In this document: positions 56,471 through 63,823 of the stretch, piece after piece
Layout: every line of letters starts with the position of its first letter
How positions within the stretch are numbered: position 1 is the first letter of the stretch
Assembly (NCBI RefSeq): GCF_030254645.1
Contig: NZ_CP116346.1
Location: 4,319,001-4,383,000, forward strand
Direction of reading: 5' to 3'
DNA from: Paucibacter sediminis
GTDB lineage: Bacteria > Pseudomonadota > Gammaproteobacteria > Burkholderiales > Burkholderiaceae_C
DNA: 64,000 nucleotides
Notes under the pieces: generated by a model
Told to the model about the DNA's origin: nothing
Seen by the model: the letters and a program-made list of their open reading frames with translations, nothing else
Databases searched by the model: none
Program-made: the position numbers and the translations under genes

Positions 56471-57142
56471 ATGAACTCGCAAATGATTCAGCACTTCTTC
56501 GAAACGCTGCAGCGCGCCAACCCCGCGCCACAGACCGAGCTGGAGTACGCCAGCGTGTTCGAGCTGCTGGCGGCGGTGCTGCTGTCGGCCCAGGCCACCG
56601 ATGTGGGCGTGAACAAGGCCACGCGCCGGCTGTTCGTGGTGGCCAACACGCCGGCCAAGATGCTGGCGCTGGGCGAGCAGGGTCTGAGCGAGTACATCCG
56701 CACCATCGGCCTGTACCGCACCAAGGCCAAGAATCTGATCGCCACCTGCCAGATCCTGCTGAGCCAGCATGGCGGCCGGGTGCCGCGCACGCGCGAGGCG
56801 CTGGAGGCTCTGCCCGGCGTGGGCCGCAAGACCGCCAACGTGGTGCTCAACGTCGCCTTTGGCGAGGCCACCATGGCGGTGGACACGCATATCTTCCGCG
56901 TCGCCAACCGCACCGGCCTGGCGCCGGGCAAGACACCGCTGGCGGTGGAACTGGGCCTGCTCGAACGCATTCCACCGGCCTTCATGGTGGACGCGCACCA
57001 CTGGCTGATCCTGCATGGACGCTATGTCTGCCAGGCGCGCAAGCCGCTGTGCGGGCAATGCCAGGTGGCGAGCGATTGCGACCACGGGCGCCAGCTCGCG
57101 GCCGCTGCCAAGCCCCACCCTACAATGGCGGCCGCCCAGTAG
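56471..57142 (+). CDS. nth: endonuclease III
   Basis: 223-residue DNA glycosylase/AP lyase for oxidised pyrimidines. Helix-hairpin-helix LPGVGRKTANVV with catalytic Lys120, VDTHIFRV with Asp138, and the C-terminal 4Fe-4S ligands in CQARKPLCGQCQVASDC. Divergent from the lipid A operon with 82 bases between the starts. Confidence 0.97.
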   Translation: MNSQMIQHFFETLQRANPAPQTELEYASVFELLAAVLLSAQATDVGVNKATRRLFVVANTPAKMLALGEQGLSEYIRTIGLYRTKAKNLIATCQILLSQHGGRVPRTREALEALPGVGRKTANVVLNVAFGEATMAVDTHIFRVANRTGLAPGKTPLAVELGLLERIPPAFMVDAHHWLILHGRYVCQARKPLCGQCQVASDCDHGRQLAAAAKPHPTMAAAQ

Positions 57143-57166
57143 GCGTCTGAATCACCACAGGAAGCC

Positions 57167-57385
57167 ATGCCTAGCATCACCGACCTCGTTGACCGGGTGG
57201 AGCGACTGCTGTTGCGCCATGAAGAACTGACGCGCACCAATGCCTTGCTCGAAGAGCAGGTGCAAGCGCTCAGCCAGGAGCGCGACAGCCTGCGTTCGCG
57301 CCTGCATGCCGCGCGCGCGCGCATTGATGCGCTGCTGGACCGACTGCCGCTGGAATCCTCCGAAACCGGAAAGAACACCCCATGA
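57167..57385 (+). CDS. small ZapB-like coiled-coil protein (TIGR02449 type)
   Basis: 72-residue protein, almost entirely one coiled coil (leucine heptads through RVERLLLRHEELTRTNALLEEQ to LLDRLPL). Small coiled coils of this type regularly precede zapA in beta- and gammaproteobacteria and are presumed division-ring helpers. Its stop overlaps the zapA ATG. Confidence 0.82.
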   Translation: MPSITDLVDRVERLLLRHEELTRTNALLEEQVQALSQERDSLRSRLHAARARIDALLDRLPLESSETGKNTP

Positions 57386-57687
57386 AGCAAATGGAAGTCA
57401 CCATCATGGGCCAGAGCTATTTGCTGGGCTGCCCGGATGGCGGTGAGGCCGCGCTGACCAAGGCCGTGGCCCAGGTCGACAAGGAGATGTGCGCCATCCG
57501 CGACGCCGGTCGCGTCAAGGCGCGCGAGCGCATCGCGGTGTTGGCGGCGCTCAACCTCGCCTATCAGCTCGCCGAAGCCCCCAGCAAACCCGCTGCCAAG
57601 ACCGGTGCAGCGGTGGATGCCCCGGAGCTGGAGGCCTTGATGCGCCGCCTCGATGAAGCGCTGGCGCAGGACGGCCAATTACTCTGA
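57382..57687 (+). CDS. zapA: cell division protein ZapA
   Basis: 101-residue FtsZ-ring stabiliser: N-terminal VTIMGQSYLLGCPDG beta portion and a C-terminal helix (RERIAVLAALNLAYQLAEA). It overlaps the coiled-coil gene by four bases (ATGA) and is followed by 6S RNA, as in E. coli. Confidence 0.93.
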   Translation: MKQMEVTIMGQSYLLGCPDGGEAALTKAVAQVDKEMCAIRDAGRVKARERIAVLAALNLAYQLAEAPSKPAAKTGAAVDAPELEALMRRLDEALAQDGQLL

Positions 57688-57719
57688 GCCTACGGCGCGC
57701 GCGGGCATCGGGCCGGCCT

Positions 57720-57725
57720 TAGAAT
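57720..57725 (+). promoter_or_regulatory. -10 box of the 6S RNA promoter
   Basis: TAGAAT lies seven bases before the predicted 6S RNA 5' end. A matching -35 hexamer was not obvious in the GC-rich sequence before it. Confidence 0.5.
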
Positions 57726-57731
57726 CCAGCT

Positions 57732-57905
57732 GTCCGCTGCGTTCGCGTGAGTTCTATATTTCCTTGAACCGATGCTCTCTGAGCAAGGGCTTGGAACATT
57801 GCTCGGCTGGTGTGATCGTCTCGCGTCAGATGAACCCGAAGTCCTGCTGACCTCGCCCACCTGAATCCCTGGGTTCAGGAATGCGGCTCACGGCTCGCGG
57901 TGGAC
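57732..57905 (+). ncRNA. ssrS: 6S RNA
   Basis: About 174 bases directly after zapA, the conserved site for ssrS. Ends pair: GTCC (57732) with GGAC (57902-57905) and CGTGAG near 57746 with CTCAC near 57887. Inside, TTCC-TGAACC (57770 region) pairs with GGTTCA-GGAA (57873-57882), leaving the large central bubble that mimics an open promoter. 6S RNA binds sigma-70 RNA polymerase and dampens transcription in stationary phase. Exact ends are approximate. Confidence 0.85.
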
Positions 57906-58403
57906 ACCTTCTTACCCACCCTCCCCGATCGTGCCTTGAACTACTGGCTGATGAAGTCCGAGCCCGACGAGTGCTCGATCGATGATCTCGCAAGCGCGCC
58001 CGGCCAATGCCTGCCCTGGATCGGCGTGCGCAACTACCAGGCCCGCAACTTCATGCGCGACGCCATGCGCATCGGCGACGGCGTGCTGTTCTACCACTCC
58101 TCCTGCCCGCAACCCGGCATCGCAGGGTTGGCCGAAGTGGCCAGCCCCGCCTACCCGGATGCCAGCCAGTTCGATCCCGCCAGCCCTTACTACGACCCCA
58201 AGTCCAAGCCCGAGCAAGCGCGCTGGCTGCATGTGGACGTGCGGTATCGACGCAAGACGCGCCTGCTGAGCCTCACCGAGATGCGCGAGCGGCCCGAGCT
58301 GGCCGGCATGCGCGTGCTGCAGGCGGGCAACCGGCTCTCCATCACGCCCGTGCTGGCCGAGGAATGGCAACGCGTGCTGCAGCTGCTGGAAGGCCCGACC
58401 TGA
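57900..58403 (+). CDS. EVE-domain protein
   Basis: 167-residue protein dominated by an EVE/PUA-like fold: LNYWLMKSEPDECSIDDL, WIGVRNYQARNFMRDAMRIGDGVLFYHSSC, then GIAGLAEV and DPKSKPEQARWLHVDV. EVE domains recognise modified bases in nucleic acids; the cellular role of this stand-alone type is unclear. The start is uncertain: GTG at 57900 falls in the 3' end of 6S RNA, while TTG at 57936 would give the typical short N-terminus; neither has a good ribosome site. Confidence 0.85.
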   Translation: MDTFLPTLPDRALNYWLMKSEPDECSIDDLASAPGQCLPWIGVRNYQARNFMRDAMRIGDGVLFYHSSCPQPGIAGLAEVASPAYPDASQFDPASPYYDPKSKPEQARWLHVDVRYRRKTRLLSLTEMRERPELAGMRVLQAGNRLSITPVLAEEWQRVLQLLEGPT

Positions 58404-58405
58404 GC

Positions 58406-59218
58406 ATGATGGATCCCTTGCTGTTCGCCGAGTTGCTGAGTCTGGGACTTTGCTCCGGCTTCCTGGCCGGCCTGTTGGGCATCGGCGGCGGCATGCTGAT
58501 GGTGCCCTTCCTGACCATCATCCTGTCGGCGCGCGGCGTCGACGCCGGCATGGCGGTGAAGATGGCCATCGCCACCTCCATGGCCACCATCATGTTCACC
58601 TCGCTGTCCAGCGTGCGCGCGCACCACAAGCGCGGCGCGGTGCGCTGGGATCTGGTGCGCGGCCTCGCGCCCGGCATCGTGCTGGGCGGGCTGCTGGCCG
58701 GCGCGGGCATCTTCGCCCTCATCAAGGGGCAGGCTCTGGCACTGGTGTTTGCGGCCTTCGTCGGCTTTTCGGCCACGCAGATGCTGCGCAACAAGAAGCC
58801 GGCGCCCAGCCGGCAGATGCCCGGTACGGCCGGGCAGTTGGGTGCCGGTGCCGGCATCGGTCTGCTGTCGGGTTTGGTCGGGGCCGGTGGCGGCTTTGTC
58901 TCGGTGCCCTTCATGACCTGGTGCAACGTCGCCATGCACAGCGCGGTGGCCACCAGTGCGGCACTGGGCTTTCCGATCGCGCTGGCCAACACCCTGGGCT
59001 ATGTGCTGGGTGGCTGGCAGCTGCAAGCCGCCCTGCCCGGCGCACTTGGTTATCTGTACCCGCCGGCCCTGGCCGTGATTGCGAGTGCCAGCGTGCTGAT
59101 GGCGCCGCTGGGCGCGCGCGCCGCCCACGCGATGAATGTGCAGCAGCTCAAGCGCGCCTTCGCCCTGCTGCTCTACCTGCTGGCGGCCTATATGCTCTAC
59201 AAGGGCCTGCTGCGCTGA
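58406..59218 (+). CDS. TauE/SafE-family anion permease
   Basis: 270-residue membrane protein with eight predicted helices in two repeats. The repeat signatures GFLAGLLGIGGGMLMVPFL and GLLSGLVGAGGGFVSVPFMTW are the classic paired TauE/SafE motifs. Exports or imports sulfite, sulfoacetate or other small anions; substrate unknown. Starts three bases after the EVE gene; a second ATG follows directly. Confidence 0.92.
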   Translation: MMDPLLFAELLSLGLCSGFLAGLLGIGGGMLMVPFLTIILSARGVDAGMAVKMAIATSMATIMFTSLSSVRAHHKRGAVRWDLVRGLAPGIVLGGLLAGAGIFALIKGQALALVFAAFVGFSATQMLRNKKPAPSRQMPGTAGQLGAGAGIGLLSGLVGAGGGFVSVPFMTWCNVAMHSAVATSAALGFPIALANTLGYVLGGWQLQAALPGALGYLYPPALAVIASASVLMAPLGARAAHAMNVQQLKRAFALLLYLLAAYMLYKGLLR

Positions 59219-59237
59219 GCCGGCCTGCGCTGGCCGA

Positions 59238-60266
59238 TTAGGTTCCGAACGGAATCGACGCCAGCACCACCTGATTGCCGCCGCGCCGTTGCGCCTCGTG
59301 CACCGCAGCCTCGCTGGCATGCAGCAACTCGTCCTGCTTGGAGGCGGTGTGCGGGAAGCTGGCCACACCCATCGACAGCGACAGCCCCAGGTCATGGCCG
59401 TTCAGCACCACGATCTGCGCCGTGCATTGCTTGCGCAGCTGCTCCATGCGCGCATGCGCCGTTGCCAACCCCACGCCCGAGAGCAGCACGGCGAAGTGAT
59501 GCTCGCCGACGCGGCAGGCCGCATCCATGGCGCGGGTGTTGGCGCGCAGCATGCGCCCCAGGCCTTCCAGCAGGCGCTGCTGCGCCTCGGCGCCCAGCGA
59601 TTGCGCCGCCGCCGGCAGCGGGTCCAGGGCAATCAGCACCAGCGCGAACTCTCGATGCTCGCGCGTGGAGAGGTCGATTTCGCGCAGCAATTGATCGTCG
59701 AACTGCGCACGCAGGTAGAGCCCGGAGACATCGTCGCGGCCCGACCCCGCCTGCAATTCGCGCCTCAGCTGCTCGATGGCCTTCTGCTGCTGCTCGATCT
59801 GCGCCAGCGCGCGCTGCAGATGCGACTCACGGTGACGCTCTTCGGTGCGCTCCGCCCACAAGGCCATCACGAACTCGCTGCCGAGCGCGGCGCGCGTCAC
59901 GGAGAACTCGCGGCGCCGGCCCGCCAACTCCAGCCGGTGCTCGCTGACGACGACGCTGCGCTGCGCCATCGCCGCCTGCTCGACCCGCCGCATCGCCTGC
60001 ACCTCGTCGCTGCGCATCAGGTCGGTATCCAGACTGCCGACGATGCTGGATTCGGTGCGCTCGAACAAATCGTCCAGTCCGGGGCTGGCATAGACATAGC
60101 GCCCGGTGGCCAGCGACTTGACGGCCACAAAGCTGCCGTGCGGCTCGGCCAGGCCCAGCAAGGCGGCGGCCACATCGGCATCGGCCAGGCCCACGCTGCT
60201 CAGCCATTGACCGAATCGTTCCCTCTCGGGCTTTGCTCCTGCTGGGGCTGCCGACTGGTTGTCCAT
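59238..60266 (-). CDS. PAS domain protein with a degenerate GGDEF domain
   Basis: 342-residue cytoplasmic protein. Residues 45-130 look like a PAS sensor, 147-172 form a coiled coil (QRALAQIEQQQKAIEQLRRELQ), and 179-335 a GGDEF fold (DVSGLYLRAQFDDQL, SMGVASFP). The active-site motif is GEHHF at 254-258 in place of GG[DE]EF, so the metal and catalytic acidic residues are lost and the phosphodiester-forming activity is probably absent; Asp215 (IALDP) of the other metal site remains. It is likely a c-di-GMP or GTP receptor or an inactive relative. Convergent with TauE. Confidence 0.85.
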   Translation of the reverse strand: MDNQSAAPAGAKPERERFGQWLSSVGLADADVAAALLGLAEPHGSFVAVKSLATGRYVYASPGLDDLFERTESSIVGSLDTDLMRSDEVQAMRRVEQAAMAQRSVVVSEHRLELAGRRREFSVTRAALGSEFVMALWAERTEERHRESHLQRALAQIEQQQKAIEQLRRELQAGSGRDDVSGLYLRAQFDDQLLREIDLSTREHREFALVLIALDPLPAAAQSLGAEAQQRLLEGLGRMLRANTRAMDAACRVGEHHFAVLLSGVGLATAHARMEQLRKQCTAQIVVLNGHDLGLSLSMGVASFPHTASKQDELLHASEAAVHEAQRRGGNQVVLASIPFGT

Positions 60267-60518
60267 TTTTTTCTAATGTCGAAGCAAGGTGGCGAGCGAT
60301 GCGCGCCTGCCTTGCATGTTGGTATGCGTCGAATGTAGATGGGCTGCCACCAGCCTAGCAATAGCCTGGATCGGGGCCACCCCACATAACCCCTAGCTTG
60401 TGGAAGTTTCGGCACAAGCCCGTGCGGCCGGGCAATATAACCCGAGCCGTATACTCGGCCGCCCTCCCCCGGGGCATTCCCGGCCTGCTCCGTGCGCCCT
60501 GCGCAGTACCCCATTCCC

Positions 60519-61730
60519 ATGCAAGACTTTGACCTCGTCGTGGTCGGCGCCGGCGCTGCCGGCCTGTTCTGCGCTGGCATCGCCGGCCAGCGCGGCCTGC
60601 GCGTGCTCCTGAGCGATCATGCGCCCCGCCTCGCCGAGAAGATCCGCATCTCCGGCGGCGGCCGCTGCAACTTCACCAACCGCGACGTCGGCCCAGCCAA
60701 TTTCCTGTCGGAGAACCCGGCCTTCTGCCGCTCGGCGTTGGCGCGCTACAGCTCACAGGACTTCATCGCCCTGGTGCAGAAGCATGGCATTACCTTTCAT
60801 GAGAAGCACAAGGGCCAGCTGTTCTGCGACGACAGCAGCGAACGCATCATCCAGATGCTGTTGCGCGAATGCGAGTTGGGGCAGGTGGAGCGGCGCCAGC
60901 CCTGCACCGTGCACGAGTTGCGCACCGCGGCGGGCGGCTTCGAACTCGAAACCTCGTCCGGCCCCTTGCGCAGCCGGCGCGTGGTGGTGGCGACCGGCGG
61001 GCTGTCGATCCCCAAAATTGGCGCCAGCGACTGGGGTCTGCGGCTGGCCAAGCGCTTCGATCACGCCATCGTCGAGCCACGCCCGGCGCTGGTGCCGCTG
61101 ACCTTTGACACCCAGGTCTGGGCGCCCTTCGCCGAACTCTCGGGCCTGTCCCTGCCCGTGGCTGTCAGCGTGGGCCAGGGCAAGACCAGGGCGCGTTTCC
61201 TGGAGGACCTGCTGTTCACGCATCGCGGCCTGAGCGGCCCGGCCATGCTGCAGATCTCCAGCTACTGGCGCGAAGGGCAGGAGCTCGAACTCGACCTGCG
61301 CCCGGATGCCGACCTGGCCGCGCTGCTGAAGGCCGCCAAACAGAGCTCCAAGCGCCTGCTGGGCAACGAGCTGGCGGAGCATCTGCCCAGCCGCCTGGCC
61401 CAGACCTGGCTGGCCCGGCTTGCCATCGCCCCCAATCGGCCCATGCCGGAATGCAAGGACAAGGACCTGCAGACCCTGGCCCAGCATCTCAAGGCCTGGC
61501 GCCTGCTGCCCGACGGCACCGAGGGATGGCGCAAGGCCGAGGTGATGCGCGGCGGCGTCGACACCCGCGAACTCAACTCGCAGAACATGGAAAGCAAGCG
61601 CGTGCCGGGCCTGCACTTCATCGGCGAGGTGGTCGATGTGACCGGCTGGCTGGGTGGCTACAACTTCCAATGGGCCTGGGCCAGCGCGGCCGCCTGCGCC
61701 AGGGCCATGGAGCCCTCCGGCGCGGGCTGA
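60519..61730 (+). CDS. HI0933/YhiN-family flavoprotein
   Basis: 403-residue FAD-dependent oxidoreductase: VVGAGAAGLFCA dinucleotide fold at 8-19, the diagnostic ISGGGRCNFTN near 49, VVVATGGLSIPKIGASDWG, and the C-terminal GEVVDVTGWLGGYNFQWAWASA. Family members are of unsettled function, some linked to tRNA/BtuB-region genes or fusaric acid-like oxidations. Start at 60519 (MQDFDLVV) fits the fold. The 250-base upstream gap has no gene, only AT-rich TATAAC and TATACT elements amid GC-rich DNA, likely promoter parts. Confidence 0.9.
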   Translation: MQDFDLVVVGAGAAGLFCAGIAGQRGLRVLLSDHAPRLAEKIRISGGGRCNFTNRDVGPANFLSENPAFCRSALARYSSQDFIALVQKHGITFHEKHKGQLFCDDSSERIIQMLLRECELGQVERRQPCTVHELRTAAGGFELETSSGPLRSRRVVVATGGLSIPKIGASDWGLRLAKRFDHAIVEPRPALVPLTFDTQVWAPFAELSGLSLPVAVSVGQGKTRARFLEDLLFTHRGLSGPAMLQISSYWREGQELELDLRPDADLAALLKAAKQSSKRLLGNELAEHLPSRLAQTWLARLAIAPNRPMPECKDKDLQTLAQHLKAWRLLPDGTEGWRKAEVMRGGVDTRELNSQNMESKRVPGLHFIGEVVDVTGWLGGYNFQWAWASAAACARAMEPSGAG

Positions 61731-61762
61731 ATGGGGCCTTGCAGCATTTACCGTGCCGCAAT

Positions 61763-61792
61763 TTGTCAAACCCCTTTGATTCCGGCTATACT
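61763..61792 (+). promoter_or_regulatory. sigma-70 promoter of rpsU
   Basis: TTGTCA (61763-61768) and TATACT (61787-61792) are separated by 18 bases, each matching five of six consensus positions at the conserved sites. Transcription would start near 61799, giving a leader of about 135 bases before rpsU. Confidence 0.7.
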
Positions 61793-61934
61793 CACTCTCT
61801 TTGCTGGCAAACCCTGCGCGTCGATTCGGAAGCGGAATCCGGATACCCCGCTTCAGAGGCGGTCTGCTCAAGCCCTTAAAAGCTGCAGCCGTTTCGGGCG
61901 AACACCGAGCGCAACTTGAAGGAACCACTGTTTC

Positions 61935-62147
61935 ATGACCACGATTCGCGTCAAAGAAAACGAGCCGTTTGATGTGGCACTGCGCCGTTTCAAGCGCACC
62001 ATTGAAAAGCTGGGCTTGCTCACCGAGCTGCGTGCTCGCGAGTTCTACGAAAAGCCCACGGCTGAGCGCAAGCGCAAGAAGGCTGCGGCCGTCAAGCGCC
62101 ACTACAAGCGCGTGCGCAGCATGCAGCTGCCGAAGAAGCTGTACTGA
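61935..62147 (+). CDS. rpsU: 30S ribosomal protein S21
   Basis: 70-residue basic ribosomal protein: [23 protein letters not shown] at the start, [23 protein letters not shown] at the end. AAGGAA ten bases before the ATG. It has its own promoter and terminator. Confidence 0.98.
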
Positions 62148-62193
62148 TCGGTCTCGATTAGTCGCTTCGGGAAAGGCCTCGGCCTCTCCGATC

Positions 62194-62225
62194 AAGCCCG
62201 CGCAGGACGCTGCCGCGGGCTTTTT
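62194..62225 (+). terminator. rho-independent terminator after rpsU
   Basis: AGCCCGCG...CGCGGGCT (8 bp, with additional CAG/CTG pairing inside the loop) followed by TTTTT. Forty-seven bases after the rpsU stop; some read-through to yqeY is likely. Confidence 0.85.
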
Positions 62226-62255
62226 CCATTCTGGAACAGCCAACAAGGAATTCTG

Positions 62256-62702
62256 ATGAGCCTGAAAGATCGCATTACCGAAGACATGAAGGCCGCCATG
62301 CGTGCCAAGGAGATGGACAAGCTCTCCACCATCCGCATGCTGCTGGCCGCCGTCAAGCAAAAGGAAGTGGACGAGCGCGTGGTGGTGGATGATGCCGCCC
62401 TGATCGCCATCGTCGACAAGCTGATCAAGCAGCGCAAGGATTCGATCAGCCAGTTCAGCGCCGCCGGCCGCCAGGATCTGGCCGACAAGGAAAGCGCCGA
62501 ACTGCCGGTGCTGGAAGCCTATCTGCCGCAGCGCCTGAGCGCGGAGGAAATCAAGGCCGCCGTGCTCGCCATCGTCGCCGAGCTGGGCGCCAAGGGTCCC
62601 GGCGACATGGGCAAGGTGATGGGCGCGGTGAAGGCACAATTGGCCGGCAAGGCCGACATGTCCCTGGTCTCGGCCGCCGTCAAACAAGCCCTCAGCAACT
62701 GA
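62256..62702 (+). CDS. GatB/YqeY domain protein
   Basis: 148-residue protein of the YqeY family, like the tail domain of GatB in the tRNA amidotransferase: LKDRITEDMKAAMRAKEMDKLSTIRMLLAAVKQKEVDER and GDMGKVMGAVKAQLAGKADMSLVSAAVK. Probable tRNA-binding role. AAGGAA before the ATG. Usually followed by dnaG and rpoD in betaproteobacteria; here it is not. Confidence 0.93.
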   Translation: MSLKDRITEDMKAAMRAKEMDKLSTIRMLLAAVKQKEVDERVVVDDAALIAIVDKLIKQRKDSISQFSAAGRQDLADKESAELPVLEAYLPQRLSAEEIKAAVLAIVAELGAKGPGDMGKVMGAVKAQLAGKADMSLVSAAVKQALSN

Positions 62703-62710
62703 ATCACACC

Positions 62711-63052
62711 ATGAGTCTGCCCGCCCAAGCCCTGACCCCCGAGCTCAGCGTCGCCCCGCAGCTGGATCCCTCCGCCATGGCGGCGGCGGCGGCGGCGGGC
62801 TTTCGCAGCGTGATCAACAACCGGCCGGACTTCGAGGGCGGCCCCGAGCAACCCACCGCGGCGCAGATGGAAGCAGCGGCGCTGGCCGCCGGCCTGGCCT
62901 ACGCCTACCTCCCGGTCAACGGCGCCTACCAGTCGCCCGAAGAGATCGCGCAGTTCAAGCAGTTGCTGGAGCGCCTGCCCAAGCCCGTGCTGGCCTTCTG
63001 CCGCTCGGGCGCGCGCTCGACCAAGCTCTTCATGGCCGCCACGGCCCCCTGA
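62711..63052 (+). CDS. DUF442/TIGR01244 phosphatase-like protein
   Basis: 113-residue protein with a dual-specificity-phosphatase-like fold: SVAPQLDPSAMAAAAAAGFRSVINNRPD and LAFCRSGARSTKLF, whose Cys and Arg make the phosphatase P-loop in the DUF442 style. Fused in other bacteria to a metallo-beta-lactamase domain that acts in sulfide oxidation; stand-alone forms are uncharacterised. Nine bases after yqeY. Confidence 0.87.
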   Translation: MSLPAQALTPELSVAPQLDPSAMAAAAAAGFRSVINNRPDFEGGPEQPTAAQMEAAALAAGLAYAYLPVNGAYQSPEEIAQFKQLLERLPKPVLAFCRSGARSTKLFMAATAP

Positions 63053-63127
63053 GTCTGCGCCCCAAGGGAATACGCGCCTAGGACTTGCCCTAGGTCCGGC
63101 GTCCCGTTCAGGCAAGTTTCAGGCCTG

Positions 63128-63141
63128 GGCTCTTACATTGC
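63128..63141 (+). promoter_or_regulatory. possible sigma-54 promoter (-24/-12) before the TRAP genes
   Basis: GG-N10-GC spacing with a full TTGC at the -12 side (63138-63141) occurs 70 bases before the dctQ-like start. The -24 side matches poorly (GGGCTCT against TGGCACG). TRAP and dct genes are often NtrC-type controlled, but this one site is weak. Confidence 0.25.
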
Positions 63142-63151
63142 GACAAACACT

Positions 63152-63179
63152 CGCGGCAGGCGCTTTTGCGCCTGCCGCG
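63152..63179 (+). repeat. long perfect hairpin in the leader of the TRAP genes
   Basis: CGCGGCAGGCGC / GCGCCTGCCGCG is a 12-bp perfect inverted repeat around a TTTT loop, 31 bases before the dctQ-like start. It is not followed by a T tract, so it could be an attenuator, a stabiliser or a rho-assisted terminator for the preceding gene. Confidence 0.6.
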
Positions 63180-63210
63180 TGCGCTCGCATCAAGAACTCA
63201 GGAGGCATTC

Positions 63211-63810
63211 GTGTCCTTACTCCTCAAGCTTTCCGGCCTGATCGATGGCCTCAACCGCTTCGTCGGCCGTTGGGTCATCTGGCTGATCCTCGGATCGACC
63301 GCCATCAGCGCCATCAACGCCGTGGTGCGCAAGGCCTTCAACTACAGCTCCAATGCCTTTCTCGAAGTGCAGTGGTATCTGTTTGCCGCCTCGTTCCTGC
63401 TGGCAGCCGGCTACACCCTGCTGAACAACGAGCATGTGCGCATCGACGTGGTGGTGGGCCGCTTCTCCAAGCGCGTGCAGACCTGGGTCGATATCTTCGG
63501 CTTCGTGGTGTTCCTGCTGCCGCTGTGCTTCACGGTGCTCTACCTCGGCATCCCCTTCTTTCTGCAGGGCTACCACTCCAATGAGGTGTCCTCCAACGCC
63601 GGCGGCCTGACGCTCTGGCCGGTCTACTTGCTCATGCCTCTCGGCTTTGGCCTGCTGCTGCTGCAAGGCCTGAGCGAGCTGATCAAGCGCTTCGCCTTTT
63701 TGCAGGGCCTGATTCCCGACCCGACCCTCAAGGTCGCCGCCATGACGCCGGAAGAGGAGTTGGCAGAAGCCATCCGCCTGGCGGCCGAACAGAAGAAGAA
63801 CCAGGCCTGA
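63211..63810 (+). CDS. TRAP transporter small permease (DctQ-like)
   Basis: 199-residue membrane protein with four helices: WVIWLILGSTAISAINAVVRK, VQWYLFAASFLLAAGYTLLNNEHVRIDVV (family signature), FLLPLCFTVLYLGIPFF, and LWPVYLLMPLGFGLLLLQG. The start is GTG at 63211 with AGGAGG; an earlier frame start would add 15 codons across the hairpin. Works with the large permease that follows and a periplasmic receptor outside the window. Substrate unknown. Confidence 0.93.
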   Translation: MSLLLKLSGLIDGLNRFVGRWVIWLILGSTAISAINAVVRKAFNYSSNAFLEVQWYLFAASFLLAAGYTLLNNEHVRIDVVVGRFSKRVQTWVDIFGFVVFLLPLCFTVLYLGIPFFLQGYHSNEVSSNAGGLTLWPVYLLMPLGFGLLLLQGLSELIKRFAFLQGLIPDPTLKVAAMTPEEELAEAIRLAAEQKKNQA

Positions 63811-63823
63811 GGGAGCTGCATCC

